From NCBI GenBank assembly GCA_018287875.1, contig JAGVVL010000029.1, positions 186,001 to 250,000 on the forward strand: a stretch of 64,000 nt of DNA, in the 5' to 3' direction. Position numbers and translations under genes: made by a program. Below are positions 10,664 through 22,385 of the stretch, piece by piece. This DNA comes from Nigrospora sphaerica (taxonomy: Eukaryota > Ascomycota > Sordariomycetes > Amphisphaeriales > Apiosporaceae). Position 1 is the first letter of the stretch; each line of letters begins with the position of its first letter. Under the pieces are notes generated by a model. That model did not search any database and had not been told where the DNA came from. It worked only from the letters and a program-made list of their open reading frames with translations.

Positions 10664-11155
10664 ACTTGCCTTAAGAGTTATCTAAAAAATGATATTCATC
10701 TATTACTAAAAAAAGGAGAAAGAGAGCTATAATCTTTAGTGTAACAGTAGCCTGATAGAATTAATTATAATTCCCTTCAATTTATACAGAGTTTCAAGAT
10801 TGGACAAGGAAATTGCGATTTAGATGAACTTAATATGAAGAGACCACTTCTTTTTCGATACTTTCAACCCCTATTCTTCATTCAAGATACACTACATCAA
10901 AAATCGTTCTTGAGGAATTTTTTGTATGCTTTATATCAAATAGCGCAATAACAACTTCTTCCCTATTGGATTGAAATTATTGCTCCAACAATACTGTCAA
11001 ACAACATATCTCCTTGCTCACTAGCTTGCCTTGGGCAATAACTGCTTTTTGCATACCTTTTCTATTGTATTACATTAAGCACTGCCGTTTGTGCCATGTA
11101 AGCTTTGAATCCAGTTATATAACTGGATTAAGTAGTAACAATCCTAATGCATATC
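10664..11155. other. Intergenic region between Ank2 and Ank3 with duplicated sequence
   Basis: No gene is supported. The part from about 11080 to 11150 (gccatgtaagctttgaatcc and the bases after it) is clearly similar to 9385-9450 downstream of Ank2 and more weakly to 12890-12940 next to the tadA fragment. The space downstream of these genes was thus copied with them. The plus-strand reading at 11014-11415 runs across this repeat and into Ank3 and is not believed. Confidence 0.5.
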
Positions 11156-12364
11156 TCAAGGTCTCAAAAGGATCCAATAAGGGTTATCCCGACCTACCAA
11201 AGAAGATGCTTTTAGTTGGTGAACTTTTTGCACCATTTCAAAATGAATATGACCACTATACAAAGATTCTATATCTGTCCGTAGAGACTGTTGCAGAACT
11301 GCTGGCAAAAATCCCTCATAAGACTTCCTTAAATATTGCTCAATCAGTTGAGGACAAGCAGACGAAGCCGTATTCTCTGCCCACGAACTGCACTCTGGAT
11401 CATGCGCTTGAATAGACTTTTTCTCTACTTCCCGCATTTTTTCCAGCCAACGATTCAGCGTTTCAAATATCTTTTCAGCAAACGGGTTTTGTAGATCATA
11501 TAACAATCCTATCAAATCATGCGGCGCCCCCGCTAAAATGTTAGTCACTTCCTGTGGGGGATTATCTATTACCTTTCTGTCAGGACCGACGCCTAACTGT
11601 CGAAAAACTAGTAACTGCTTTATGATCAACTCATCCATCGGTATCGCTATCTCTTTTTCTTCCTTAATCTTAAGTTTTAATATTTGGGTAACCTGCTCCT
11701 CCAATTTATTCCAGGTAACTTTAAGAGACAGATTTGACCACGCTTTTAATATCACTTGAATATTTTCATCTTTCTTTTCAGGGAGAATATCTTGCATTAC
11801 TGAATAATAATAACTTTTAAAGCGTACGAGAGAGTCATAAAGTTTGTTCTCTCCGCTTGTTCTACCCACACGCTTCTCACTTGGCAAGGTAGCACCTGCT
11901 TGAATTAACAGTCTCGCTCTTTTTTCAAGATGAAAATTATTCGTTTGAATTAATCGGGCTAACAGTGTATCTTGACCGTTTGGTGCATAATCTGCATCTG
12001 CCCCATATTGCAACAATACTTGCATTATTTCTAAGCAAATATCATTCTCGCCAGATTTCATTATGTAACGGTCGGAAAGTATAGATAAGATATCTTTTTT
12101 ATCTTCTCTTTTTGCATTTACATCTGCTCCACAATTGAGCAATAATTTAACGACTGTAAGCTCAGCTGCTTTTAAAGCTATAAATAATGGCGTTTCCCCG
12201 TTTTTGTTCTTTATATTGACATCGGTTCCCTTGTCTAATAATTTCCGAATTCCATCAATATCACCTAGAATAATCAACCTCTTAAGCAGCCCAAAACTAT
12301 CTCCCAAACCTAATCCACGAGTAATCGAGTCTTTAAGTAGCCAGAATCTATCATTGTTCTTCAT
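11156..12364 (-). CDS. Ank3: ankyrin-repeat protein with shared C-terminal module, intact
   Basis: An unbroken 402-residue frame that serves as a reference for the family. ATG 12362-12364 follows GGAGGAAGT, a good ribosome-binding site. Residues about 25-150 form ankyrin units (LLDKGTDVNIKNKNGETPLF, VVKLLLNCGADVNAKR, LLQYGADADYAPNGQ). From about 170 on comes the shared C-terminus: LYDSLVRFKSYYYSVMQDIL, ILKAWSNLSLKVTW, CPQLIEQYLRKSYEGFLP and HIHFEMVQKVHQL. It resembles Ank2 over the whole length, so one arose from the other by duplication. No membrane segment or signal peptide is seen. The role is unknown. Confidence 0.85.
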   Translation of the reverse strand: MKNNDRFWLLKDSITRGLGLGDSFGLLKRLIILGDIDGIRKLLDKGTDVNIKNKNGETPLFIALKAAELTVVKLLLNCGADVNAKREDKKDILSILSDRYIMKSGENDICLEIMQVLLQYGADADYAPNGQDTLLARLIQTNNFHLEKRARLLIQAGATLPSEKRVGRTSGENKLYDSLVRFKSYYYSVMQDILPEKKDENIQVILKAWSNLSLKVTWNKLEEQVTQILKLKIKEEKEIAIPMDELIIKQLLVFRQLGVGPDRKVIDNPPQEVTNILAGAPHDLIGLLYDLQNPFAEKIFETLNRWLEKMREVEKKSIQAHDPECSSWAENTASSACPQLIEQYLRKSYEGFLPAVLQQSLRTDIESLYSGHIHFEMVQKVHQLKASSLVGRDNPYWILLRP

Positions 12365-12589
12365 ACTTCCTCCATGACCTATTCAAAAAATGCAGGCTCC
12401 TATTCTATTAAGTGTCCAGTATAATAGAACTATTAACATCTTTTTTTAGTTTATACAGATTTTAAAGATTACAAAAGGAATACAATGGTTAGATAAATTC
12501 TACATGCCAAGCACTAAGAGACTGCCTTTTCCTTTCTTTACGACCTCATTTACCCATGACATACCAAGACAAAGTAACAGTCGGTAAAA

Positions 12590-12745
12590 TCAACTCATCT
12601 CGTTCATCTGGATACTTGGATTACTTGCCGCCACTACTTGTTGAGGATTTTTTATTAAAATACTGCCAACCGACATTTCGCCTTGCTCCCTGATTGACTT
12701 TGCAAGCAATAATGCTTTTTGCATATTTAATGCTTTACCATTCAT
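12590..12745 (-). pseudogene. Decayed copy of the 5' part of tadA
   Basis: The minus-strand reading MNGKALNMQKALLLAKSIRE and on through VGSILIKNPQQVVAASNPSI matches TadA residues 1-50 (MNFKALHIQWMQKALLLARE ... VGAILVKNHQQIVGASNASI). It stops before the HAE motif, and neither zinc motif follows, so it cannot be a deaminase. The sequence upstream of its start (12750-12860) also matches that upstream of real tadA (9260-9355). The fragment sits downstream of Ank4 just as tadA sits downstream of Ank2. This is sequence loss, not a homopolymer slip. Confidence 0.85.
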
Positions 12746-13032
12746 ACAGACTAGATCACTACGTAATACAAGAAAAGTAATCTGCATATTTTATAAAAAG
12801 CGCACACTATATAAGAATGATCCATTTTACTGGTATTATCTTAAGGAAGTAGCAATGGGTATTCATTGCCTGTCATGCAATGCAATGTTTTGCAAGCGAT
12901 ACAAACTGTATAAGCAACAGTAATCCTAATAGTGGTATGGTTAAAGCGCTGTGAAAGCTTGATTACTTCATGCATGGAAATTGATGTACGGACACCAAAC
13001 TATCTTCTATCTTGTACGAAAGAGACGCATTC

Positions 13033-13975
13033 TTAGCGCATGATAGCCGTTCGGGTTCGAGAAGATTCTTTTCTTGTACGAAATTCCTGAACAGTTTGAA
13101 AAGAAATACTGCCTATAGGCAAACATTTCATATCTATCGCCCTTGTCTTTTGCAGAGCTAGTGGCAAGTTTGACTCATAAAAGCTTTCCATCACTTGACG
13201 CTGTAACTCTAGAGGGAAAGACGAAGTTGATGAAGTAAATGTACTTACCCAAAATCTCAGATCTCGATCTTGCTTAGGCAGCCTATCTAAATTTTGAATC
13301 TCTTTCAGCCAAGGCTCAAGTGCTTTAAATGCTTGTTCATCTAACTCATGTAACCATATCAAAAATCCCTGAGTCATTCCGGGTGCGCAGCTATACACCA
13401 GTCTTCTAAAGGTTAATAATTGTTTCGCGGTCAACTCATCTTGTGGCGTGTTTATCTTTATACCACCCTTGATCTTAGTTTCTAATGCTTGAGTAACCCG
13501 AGATTCCACTTCCTTCCAGATAGCGTCAAGGGATAGATTCGGCCATCCTTTTAATATAGCTTGAATCTTTTCATCATTCGCTTCAGGGATAAGTTTGGTT
13601 ATTTTTGCATAGTAGTTGCTTTTAAAGTTTTGGAGAGATATAAAAAGTTGGTTCTCTTCTCCTATTGTCATACTCTCTTCATTAGGCAAGGTAGCACCTA
13701 ATTAAACATAAAAGCTGCGCTCTTGATTCATAGTGGAAATCATTAGTTTGAATGAGTTGAGTTAACAGAGGGGTTCGCCCTCTGCCGCATAATCTACATC
13801 CGCTCCATATTGTATTAACAATTCCATTATCTTCGGAATAGCAAACCTCTTAAAATCTGTATCTATCAAATGCAGGGTCAATATAGATAGCACATCTTCC
13901 CCCTTGATTTTGCATTCACATCTGCTCCACGATCGAGCAATAATTGAACCACCTCAAGCGCAACTCGTTTCCCTT
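13033..13975 (-). pseudogene. Ank4: damaged copy of Ank2
   Basis: Positions 13033-13689 code the shared C-terminal module nearly identical to that of Ank2 (LFISLQNFKSNYYAK, GWPNLSLDAIWKEVESRVTQ, KCLPIGSISFQTVQ). Upstream, from 13690 to about 13975, the ankyrin part is still recognisable against Ank2 at 10210-10590 but has several small insertions and deletions and a stop (at attaaac), and no good start remains. The end differs from Ank2 (EFRTRKESSRTRTAIMR). The breaks here are more than one per homopolymer, so real decay is likely. It may still give a short C-terminal protein from an ATG near 13689. Confidence 0.7.
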
Positions 13976-14237
13976 ATTCTATAGTTGCGGCACCCCATCA
14001 ATATCATGATGGGTGCTCGCTGTCTCAACTGCCTTGAATATATTCTCTTTCCTCAGACCTGTCTCCAAAGACCTATACTTGTCTATTCCTATTTATCTTA
14101 CGATGACAGCGTAAAATAGAGGTCAATTCAAGCATTAGCACCTGCACTCTTAAAAAAATCAATGTAGCCTTAGACTAGTGCATCCTTAGTGAACCTCAAA
14201 TGAGGCTCTACCCAAGGATACCCTAGCGTAAAGCACA

Positions 14238-15840
14238 CTAAACATTTCTAAAAGATGGGATAGTAGCATTCATTGCTTTGTAAGTTGAGCGAAAAGAAAC
14301 AGTATGGACTCTTACATCTGAAGCTACCTTAAAGGAAGCCGGTTGTCTTAATTTTTCAGGTACTACTATTGCAGGCACTCTTAATCCATATAGCTTACTC
14401 ATAATGCAATCTCTGAGTTCCTGAGGAAGGCGTGCCATATTGGTTTCTAATACTTCCCACCCTGCTGGCTTAGGTAGGGCGGATTGAATGCTCTCTAACC
14501 AGCTAAAGAAATCAGCAGCGGATTTTTCATGCGAAAATTCAGGTAACTGTAGAAGCGCAGAAAACCGTTTCTGCATGTGATCGATTACTTGCATATTACT
14601 TGATGCTTGTCTATCGATAGGGAATTTAGCTTCAATATGTCGAATCGCCTTATACCAGATAAAGCACGCTGACAAATACGGCCATGCCTTTAATGTAGCT
14701 GCAATTTCTGTCTCTTCTGTTTTTCCTATAATCTTTCCTATTGACTTATAGTAGTCATTTTTTACAGCTTCCGCAGAAGAAAAGAGTGCATCCTGCCCCT
14801 CTTCAATAATCGTAGAGGAAGGGAAAGTAGCACCTGCTTGAATTAATAGGCTAATTTGTTCTTTATAAAGGTCGTTGTTCATTCGAAGGAGTTGCTCTAA
14901 AATACTAAATTGTCCGTCATAGCAATCCTCGCGATAATCTACATTCGCACCCCATTGAATTAATAGTTTTGCTGCTACAGTGCTTTTATTAAAAATAACA
15001 CCCCATAAAAGACCTTCTCCCAAAGGAGTCAGCTGATTTACGTTCGCTCCAAAAGCAAGTAATAATTTGATTAAATCAACATTCCGACCAAGAGTAGCCT
15101 CATGCAATGCTGTGCCTCCCTCTGGGCCCATCCTATCTACCTCCACTCCACGAGCAAGTAATAGTTTGACCATCTCAAGACTATTTCCAACAACCGCATT
15201 ATGTAAAGGGGATCGCCAGAGGGCGTCAGCTCATCTATATTAGCCCCACGATCTAGCAATAATTTTGTCAATGCAACATTTTTATAAGTAATAGCCTCAT
15301 ATAATGCTGTGCACCCCTCTGAAACAGCCTGATTAATATCAGCTTTATGATCAAGTAATAGTTTGACTAGCTTAAAATTATTATGATGAACAGCCCCCAC
15401 AAAACGGTGTGACCACTTTCACTCAACCGATTTATCTCAATTGTATGATCGAATAATAACTTTTGTAAGGCGGCATGAGTATAATAAAAATCCTTATACA
15501 ACGATTTACCATGACTTGAATCAAGCTTGTGTGCTTCAGTTGCATAATCACGTAGTAGTGTTACGAACTCAGGCGCATTAAAATAAACAATTTTATACAG
15601 TGCAGCATCCAAAATTCGAGAACTCTGATCAACCAAAGCCCCCTTATCCAGCAATAATTTTACTGATGCGACTTTATCAAAATATACCGCCCACGATAAA
15701 GGTGTTTCCCCATTCAAAAATGGGGTGTTGACTTCCATGCCTTCGTCTAACAAGGTTTGTAACTTTACTAATGCTTTAGCCTTACGGCGCGTAGTAATCG
15801 CCTCTTGAAATCTATTAAATTGTTCCGCTTGACTCATCAT
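14238..15840 (-). CDS. Ank5: ankyrin-repeat protein, two frameshifts as read
   Basis: The start is placed at ATG 15838-15840 because the family begins MMSQA/MMDQA; an in-frame ATG at 15862-15864 is the alternative. Ankyrin units cover about residues 30-350 (LLDKGALVDQSS, LLLDHKADINQAVSEGCTALYEA, LLLAFGANVNQLTPLG). A C-terminal module follows: DALFSSAEAVKNDYYKSIGKII, TLKAWPYLSACFIWYKAIRH, LPQELRDCIMSKLYGLRVP. The frames change at C5 15394-15398 and G4 15208-15211, both short homopolymers. LPQELRDCIMSKLY is the clearest F-box-like block among the array genes. A diverged copy lies upstream at 16.1-16.6 kb. The function is unknown. Confidence 0.75.
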
Positions 15841-16064
15841 CTGTATATTTTTCCTACCATACATAAAGAGACTATTTCCTTGCTTTATTAAGAGCTCCTA
15901 TATTGATCATAATAATGATGCATTGAGATAAAATCTATATATCCCTTGCTTTTTAAACAAAAACTGTACAGCCTACTATTAAAAGCCTTCCTTAGCATTT
16001 ATGAAGCCTCTCGTATCTTAGTCCTTAGATATGAAGAGAGAAAGTCCTCGTTTATCCCATCGCA

Positions 16065-16555
16065 TGCATTGTACTGTCTGAAAAGAAATACGTTTTACAG
16101 GCAGACCTTGCCTATCTAAATTTCACATTTTTTACCCTCTTTGTGAAGAGTAGTGATTTGAATAAGGTTTTTATAATTGGACTCTATCGCGTAGCGTAAA
16201 GTGTCTTATAATATAAGTCTGCTACTATGCATTCTTTTCTACCCCTCTTTAATCACAGCATGAGTTAGCGTAATGCTTGACATTTTAGTGGATGACACTT
16301 CCCATCCTTCGTGCTTAGGCAAATTTAGAAAGGCATACAATACAAATACTAGCCATTTTTAAAAACTTCTGAAGAAGAAAATTGTGTTTCACGCCCTTTT
16401 ATGAAATTAGATGAAAGAAAAGCAACACCGGCTTGAATCCATAATCTGTCTTTTTTCATAAGCGCCTCTATTGCGTTGAAGCAATTGCTATAAAACTTTA
16501 GTAAATCAAAATTACTAACACCCTTACTTAACAAAACCTGCCTCTTATATTGCAT
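16065..16555 (-). pseudogene. Remnant of an ankyrin-family gene
   Basis: Two recognisable scraps remain on the minus strand. At 16349-16555, IQAGVAFLSSNFIKGRETQF matches the Ank5 block IQAGATFPSSTIIEEGQDAL. At about 16065-16120, GLPVKRISFQTVQCM matches the family motif CLPxxxIxFxxxQ. The sequence between them has no open frame. The flanks (15841-16064 and 16560-16730) hold nothing else that is recognisable. This is a dead member of the array, probably a former C-terminus. Confidence 0.65.
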
Positions 16556-16736
16556 CTCTTGTTAGTCCTAGGTTTTATCAAGTCACGCTTACTGAATCTA
16601 TCTGTGTCCCTATGATGTTTTTAATAGGAAATAGATCGTATTAAATATACGTCTTTGATCAGTCAATCCAGTCTAATAGTCCCTTTAGATGCGCTTGTTA
16701 ATTGAAGCGGTGCTGCGTGTTCCCTCTAATTTAGAC

Positions 16737-16757
16737 TGACTCTCTAAAAGAGAGTCA
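16737..16757. terminator. Hairpin downstream of Ank6, repeated in the array
   Basis: TGACTCTCT at 16737-16745 pairs perfectly with AGAGAGTCA at 16749-16757 around a 3-base loop. It lies about 100 bases past the Ank6 stop. The same 9-base arms occur downstream of Ank9, and a damaged version lies downstream of Ank10. A role as transcription terminator is inferred from the position. Confidence 0.6.
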
Positions 16758-16857
16758 AGGTTATTATTTTAATAATCTACTGTACATACCAACCCTAGTA
16801 GACAGTATAATCCAATAGGTATTAAGCATTAGTAGAGAGCAGGGAAGAAGACGCACC

Positions 16858-18481
16858 TCACCTACCCAGAGAAGGAGAAGTCGGTTGTCCCAAGGCATAC
16901 ATTTGTTGCACCATCTTAAAAGAAATCTGTCTTACAGGTACGCACTGCTTATCTGCATGCCAGGTTTCCGCTAGTAGTTGGGGCAGTAGAGATTCATACA
17001 CATCATCTATAATTGCATTCCACCATAGCTCATCTGGAAGTTTCGTATTGTATATGGTTGTCTCTATAGTCATTGTATGCCTAGCCTTGCGAGGTATAAT
17101 TACTAAGGGCTTGCCTTGCTCTACAAGCGCTACTACCAATCTCTCGTCAATGAACGCGCTTTTGATTTTCCCTCTTTTTATACTTTCTAACCAAGGCGAC
17201 AGCATTTCTAATGAGATTTCAAGGGGCTGACTAGGCAACTCACGTAACCATCGAAAAAATCCTTTTTTTCAAAAGGGGTTCCTTTACATTCATTGATCAA
17301 CCATCTTAAAGCCAATAACTGTTTTTGAATTGAGTCGTTCCTTAATTCATTCATGACATGTTGTATGATTTCCTCGAAAGCGACTCGTAACGCAAGGCTC
17401 GTCCATACTTTTAATATTCCTTCAATCTCTTTCTCATCTCCTGTATGGAAGATACTAACTACTTGGGCATAGTACGTTTCTTTAAATTCCTTTGTAGTCT
17501 TATACAGTGCTTTAGCTTTAGGGTTTTCAAAAACTATCTCATTAGGCATAGGAAAACCACATTGAATTAATAATTTCGCCATTTCAGATTGCAAAAAGTT
17601 AATAGCCCTATACAACGTGATATCGCTACCTTTACTCCTGTGATCGATTACTGCTCCATATTCAAGTAATAGTTTCGCTATTTCAGGACGGTTATTTTCA
17701 ATAGCATCATATAATGGGTTAAGCTTATTAACCCTCATCCCAAGATCAAGTAATAGCTGTACTAACCTATTATGATTTCTAACCGCTTCATATAATAAGA
17801 CTTGATTCTCTAAGCCAAGCCTCTTAACCGTAGTTGCAAGCTCAGATAATAGTATTAATAAACCATCATCATTTCTAACAACGACCCCTAATGCTTTGTA
17901 ATCACCTGAAACCAGATTATTAATCCGAGATAATGTTATTAATAAAGAATAATTATTTCTAAAAACCATTCCTAATGCGGCCTGACCATCTGAAACCAGA
18001 CTATCAACCTCAGTCGCCAGATCAAGTAGCAGTTTCACTAACCTATCATCATTTCTAACCGCCTCATGGAATGCTGCGTATGATGCTTCGTAATTCCCCA
18101 CAAAAATTGGGTGGCTACAGAGCCACACTCAAGTAACAGCTTCGCTAAACGACAATCAATAAAAGCACCCGGACTAATTTTAGCCCTATAATCAAGAAGT
18201 AATTGTACTGATTCAAGGTCATTACGACGCATGGCATGCGCCAATGGCGTCCAACGACCACTACCGACTGCATTGACATCCGCTCCATTATTTAATAATA
18301 ACTCTGCGAATTTAAGTCTATTAAAATTTATAGCGCATATTAGAAGGGTTAATCCATCTAAAGTCGTGTTAACCTCAAGACCATTATCTAATAAGGCTTT
18401 TAGTTTTGGTACTGCTGCAATCTCGTCATTCTCATTAATCAGCTTTTGAAATTCAGCAACTAACTCAGCTTGATCCATCAT
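16858..18481 (-). CDS. Ank6: ankyrin-family protein, two frame changes as read
   Basis: The start is taken at ATG 18479-18481 (MMDQAELVAEFQKL), conserved with Ank5 and Ank7; another in-frame ATG lies at 18515-18517. Ankyrin units fill about residues 15-330 (LLDNGLEVNTTLDGLTLLI, LLLNNGADVNAVGSGRWTPL). The frame changes near 18090 at T5/G4 runs and again at an A7 run (17263-17269), after FEKK. Past that point the C-terminal module continues as FFRWLRELPSQPLEI, then LWWNAIIDDVYESLLP and ETWHADKQCVPVRQISFK, to a stop at 16858. The second change is a -1 step at A_AAA_AAG, shared by Ank7 and Ank8. The function is unknown. Confidence 0.75.
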
Positions 18482-18687
18482 CTTAATACGACCTACCATT
18501 ATTGTATAAAAAAACATTTCTTTAAGAGTTTTATACTATCTTTCCTTGATTTGCTATATTAAATATTCAATATACCTACATTGACTGATCACTACACGCG
18601 CTACATTTAAATCAGAAGACATTTTTCTGAGACATTATTGATTCCTAACAAGCGCTATAACCACTTCATTGTATCAGTAGGGGCGCT

Positions 18688-20125
18688 TCACCTTCCCGGA
18701 GAAGGAACGCTCGGTTCTCTCAAGGCATGCATCTGTTGCATCCTCTTAAAAGCAATCTGTCTCACCGGTAAGCACTGCTTATCTGCATGCCAGGTTTCTG
18801 CTAGTACTTTGGGCAGTAGAGATTCATACAAGGCATCTATAATAATTGCGTTCCATAGCTCACCTGGAAGGTATTTATCGCACATTATTGCTACAGTTTC
18901 TATCTGCCTGTCTTGATCAGGTATGATTATTAGACCTTTTTCTTTCCCTACAAGCGCTACTACCTCCTTGCCTGCAACCCTTTTACTTTTAATTTGCCCT
19001 TCCTTTATTCTTTCTAACCAAGATGACAGCATTTCCAGTGCGGTTTCAAGAGGTTGACTGGGTAACTGACGTAACCACGGAAAAAACCCTTTTTTTCAAA
19101 AGGGGTTCCTTGACATTCATTCACCAACCATCTCAAAGCCAATAACTGTTTGTAAATTGACTCGTCCTCTAATTTAGTCATGACATATTGTATAAACTCC
19201 TCGAAAGCGAATCGAAGCGCAAGACTCGTCCATGCTTTTAATATTGCTTCAATCTCTTTCTCCTCTTCTTTATAGAAAATATTACCTACGTTGGCATAGT
19301 ACGTTTCTTTAAATTGCTTTGTACTCCTATACAGTGCTTTAGCTTCATCCTCTTCAAAGATTTCCTCATCATGCAAAGGAACACCATATTGAATAAATAG
19401 TTTCGCTACTTCAGGATGGTCATCGTTAATAGCTTCATATAATACATCAAGCTTATTAACCTCAATTCCAATATCAAGTAATAACTGTACTAACCAATCA
19501 CAATTTCTAACCGCTTCATATAATGCTTTTTGATCATTTTTACCAAGAGTCTTAACTTCACCAGCAAGCTCAATTAATAATATGACTAAAAGATGGTTAT
19601 TCCTAACAATTACGTTTAATGCGGCGTAACGATTTTCCCTAAGGTTTTTAACCTCAGTCGCAAGATCAAGTAGCAGTTTCACTAACCTATCATCATTTCT
19701 AACCGCCTCATGGAATGCTGCGTATGATGCTTCGTAATTCCCCACAAAAATTGGGTCACTGCAGCGCCACACTCAAGTAACCGCTTTGCTAAACAACTAT
19801 CAATAAAAGCGCCTGCATTAACCTTAGCCTTATAATCAAGAAGTAGTTGTACTGATTCAAGGTCATTACGACGCATGGCTTGGTTCAATGCTGTTGAGTG
19901 ATTACTACCGACTGCATTGACATCCGCTCCATTATTTAATAATAACTCTGCGAATTTAAGTCTATTAAAAGTTATCGTCCATATTAGGGGCGTTAACCCA
20001 TCTAAAGTGGTATTAACGTCAAGACCATTATCTAATAAGGCTTTTAGTTTGCCTACTGCTTCAATCTCATCATTCTGATTAATAAGCTTTTGAAATTCAG
20101 CAACTAACTCAGCTTGATCCATCAT
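18688..20125 (-). CDS. Ank7: ankyrin-family protein, close paralogue of Ank6
   Basis: Begins MMDQAELVAEFQKLINQNDE at ATG 20123-20125 (a more upstream ATG is at 20141-20143). It is nearly identical to Ank6 over long stretches, including the frame change after VTQFLWG, where a different frame resumes at GNYEASYAAFHEAVRNDDRL, and the -1 step at A7 (19090-19096) after TPFEKK. The C-terminal module reads PWLRQLPSQPLE, LWNAIIIDALYESLLP, ETWHADKQCLPVRQIAFKRM and stops at 18688. The high identity with Ank6 suggests recent duplication or gene conversion. No signal peptide or membrane segment is seen. The function is unknown. Confidence 0.75.
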
Positions 20126-20267
20126 ATTAATGCTACCTACCATCTTTGTATAAAAAACATGCCTTTACGATTTTTATACCATCTTTTTTTGATTGGCTAT
20201 ATTGACTACTCAATAGACGTAGAGTAACTGGTCAGATAATCACTTCATTTACATCAGAGTGATTATT

Positions 20268-21674
20268 CTAAGAATTGACTGGCTCATGATAAGTACTGCC
20301 TAGCCTTAATACGAAACATAGCTTAAAACACTTGGATATAGAAAAGCAAAGCACTGCATCTCTAAAGCGAAGTGTGAGCAGCCGCGCCTCATCTACCCGG
20401 AGAAGGGGAGTCGGTTCTCTCAACGCATGCAACTTTTGTAAGCTCTCAAAAGCAATCTCTCCCCCAGGCAAAAATTCCTTACCTGCATGCCAAGTTTCTG
20501 CTAGTGCTTTGGTCAGTAGAGAGTCATACAAGCCATCTATAATAATTGCATGCCATACCTCAACTGGAAGGATATTATTGTGCATTATTGCTATTATAGT
20601 TTTTATATGTCCGCCTTGATCAGCGATGATGGTGAGGGGTCTCTCTTTCTCTACAAGCACTATAACTGACTTTCCTTTAAGTACTTCGAGTTTGACCTGC
20701 CCTTCCTTTATTCTTTTTAACCAAGGCGACAGCGTTTCCAATGAGGTTGCAAGGTGCTGACTAGATAACTGACGTAACCACGGAAAAAACCCTTTTTTTC
20801 AAAAGGGGTTCCTTTACATCCATTGACCAACCATCTCAAAGCCAATAACTGTTTTTGCATGGATTCGCCCTTTAGTTCAGTCATGACATATTTTATGGTT
20901 TTCTCGAAATCGAGCCGAATTTGAAGACTCACACATGCTTTTAATATGGATGAAATCTTTTGCTCATCTTTTTGATTGAATATGTTACCTATGTTGGTAT
21001 AGTAATCTTGTGTGAATTCTCTTAAGGAGACATATAGTTCAAAGTTAAGTACAAGCGCTTCCAATACTTTCTCTGTAGTCAAACTCGCACCATATTGAAT
21101 TAATAGTTTTGCTACTTCAAGATGGTGCTTACTAATTGCTTTATACAGAGCTGTCTCTTTAGCTGAATCAACCTGATCGACTTTAGCCCCACCCTCTAGC
21201 AGTACTTTGGTTAATCTAACGTTATCATCACAAACAGCTAAACACAATGGTGTAGTGCCATCTTCAAAAACCTGATTTACATCAGCCCCAGTATCCAGTA
21301 ATAGGTCTGTTAATATAGCGTTATCGTTATACAAAGCCCAATACAATGGTATGGTGCCATCTTCAAAAACCTGCGGCACATCAGCCCCACCCTCTAGCAA
21401 TACTTGGGCTAATGTATCGCTACTATTATACAAAGCCCAATACAATGGTGTAGTGCCATCTTTAAAAACTTGATTGACATCAGCCTCACCCTCTAGTAAT
21501 ACTTTGGTTAATCTAACGTCATCATTACAAACAGCTAAATATAATGGTGTACTGCCATCTTTAATTGATGTATTGGTATTCATATTACTATCCAATAATG
21601 CTTGCTTTTTTTGATTCTTCAAGCGTATTAGTCGCATCTTTAAATTGATTAATTAACTCAGCATATTGGCTCAT
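20268..21674 (-). CDS. Ank8: ankyrin-family protein, frame changes as read
   Basis: The N-terminus is MSQYAELINQFKDATNTLEE from ATG 21672-21674; this frame ends soon after, and at an A7 run (21606-21612) another frame continues QALLDSNMNTNTSIKDGSTP. Five or six ankyrin units follow with the phrase VLLEGGADV or close variants. The -1 step at A7 after TPFEKK (20792-20798) leads into the C-terminal module (VWHAIIIDGLYDSLL, ETWHAGKEFLPGGEIAFESL). A further slip at a C4 run near 20415 carries the frame past the family ending; in the other frame the stop would be at 20389-20391, giving the same PSPGR end as Ank6 and Ank7. The function is unknown. Confidence 0.7.
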
Positions 21675-21899
21675 CTATATTTCTACCTACCGCTATATAT
21701 AAACAATACCCCTAATATTTTTACACCATGCTTCTTGATGTAGGGTATTCTTTTCTCTAGAAGCTGATTAGCTCCTTAGCAGCACTAAGAGCAATTAAAA
21801 TAATTTTTTACCACTGTTATTTTGGTAATCAAAACAGACCTATAAAATATATCCTCTTGATACGCTAATCCATGACAATACTTAGCATTTATTTTGATA

Positions 21900-22200
21900 G
21901 ATCTGAGCTTTTTACTGCTTCTCACAAGACATCTCATAATACCCTTGTAGTCTCAGAAAAGCAGCTACCGATAAAGCAGTGATTCTATCTTCATCACTTG
22001 CATGGACCTTTGCAGCTTGCTCCAATAATAGTTAAGCTGTTTCCAGTATTTATAAAAAATTGAACTTCATTAGAACTGTCTCAGCGCCATACTCGGTCAA
22101 ATTCCAAGCCAACCCTTTGTGAAACAAGAACCGAAGGATATCACAATAGCCATAGCTAACGGCAACCTATACTCGAGTAAGGATACAATCTGCAAGCATT
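21900..22200 (-). pseudogene. Ankyrin remnant between Ank8 and Ank9
   Basis: The minus-strand text contains LLLEQAAKVHASDEDRITAL and SVAAF, and further on GLAWNLTEYGAET, both ankyrin-like, but stops and frame changes break any gene. The second scrap is repeated at 24780-24890 as part of a larger duplication. The rest of 21675-22385 has no gene. Confidence 0.5.
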
Positions 22201-22254
22201 ATAAGATCAACTCGCAAGACATTAGATAATTATGCATTGACTGATAATTTAGCC

Positions 22255-22282
22255 TGACTCTCTGTGTAACTAGAGAGAGTCA
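22255..22282. terminator. Hairpin downstream of Ank9, repeated in the array
   Basis: TGACTCTCT at 22255-22263 pairs perfectly with AGAGAGTCA at 22274-22282 around a 10-base loop. The arms are the same as those downstream of Ank6 at 16.7 kb. Copy B (25073-25100) has the same layout with mismatches. It lies about 100 bases beyond the Ank9 stop and is probably a terminator. Confidence 0.55.
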
Positions 22283-22385
22283 ATGTTTTTATTCTAAAAG
22301 CCTAACTCTATTGGACCGTATAGCATATAGGCTCAGTCCAATAGGTATTAAAACATTACTAAAGAGAAATGTGAGAAGCTGCGTC

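Noticed and set aside
11014..11415. Plus-strand reading of 133 residues
   Set aside because: It crosses a duplicated intergenic stretch and the 3' end of Ank3 on the other strand, with no ribosome-binding site or family features.
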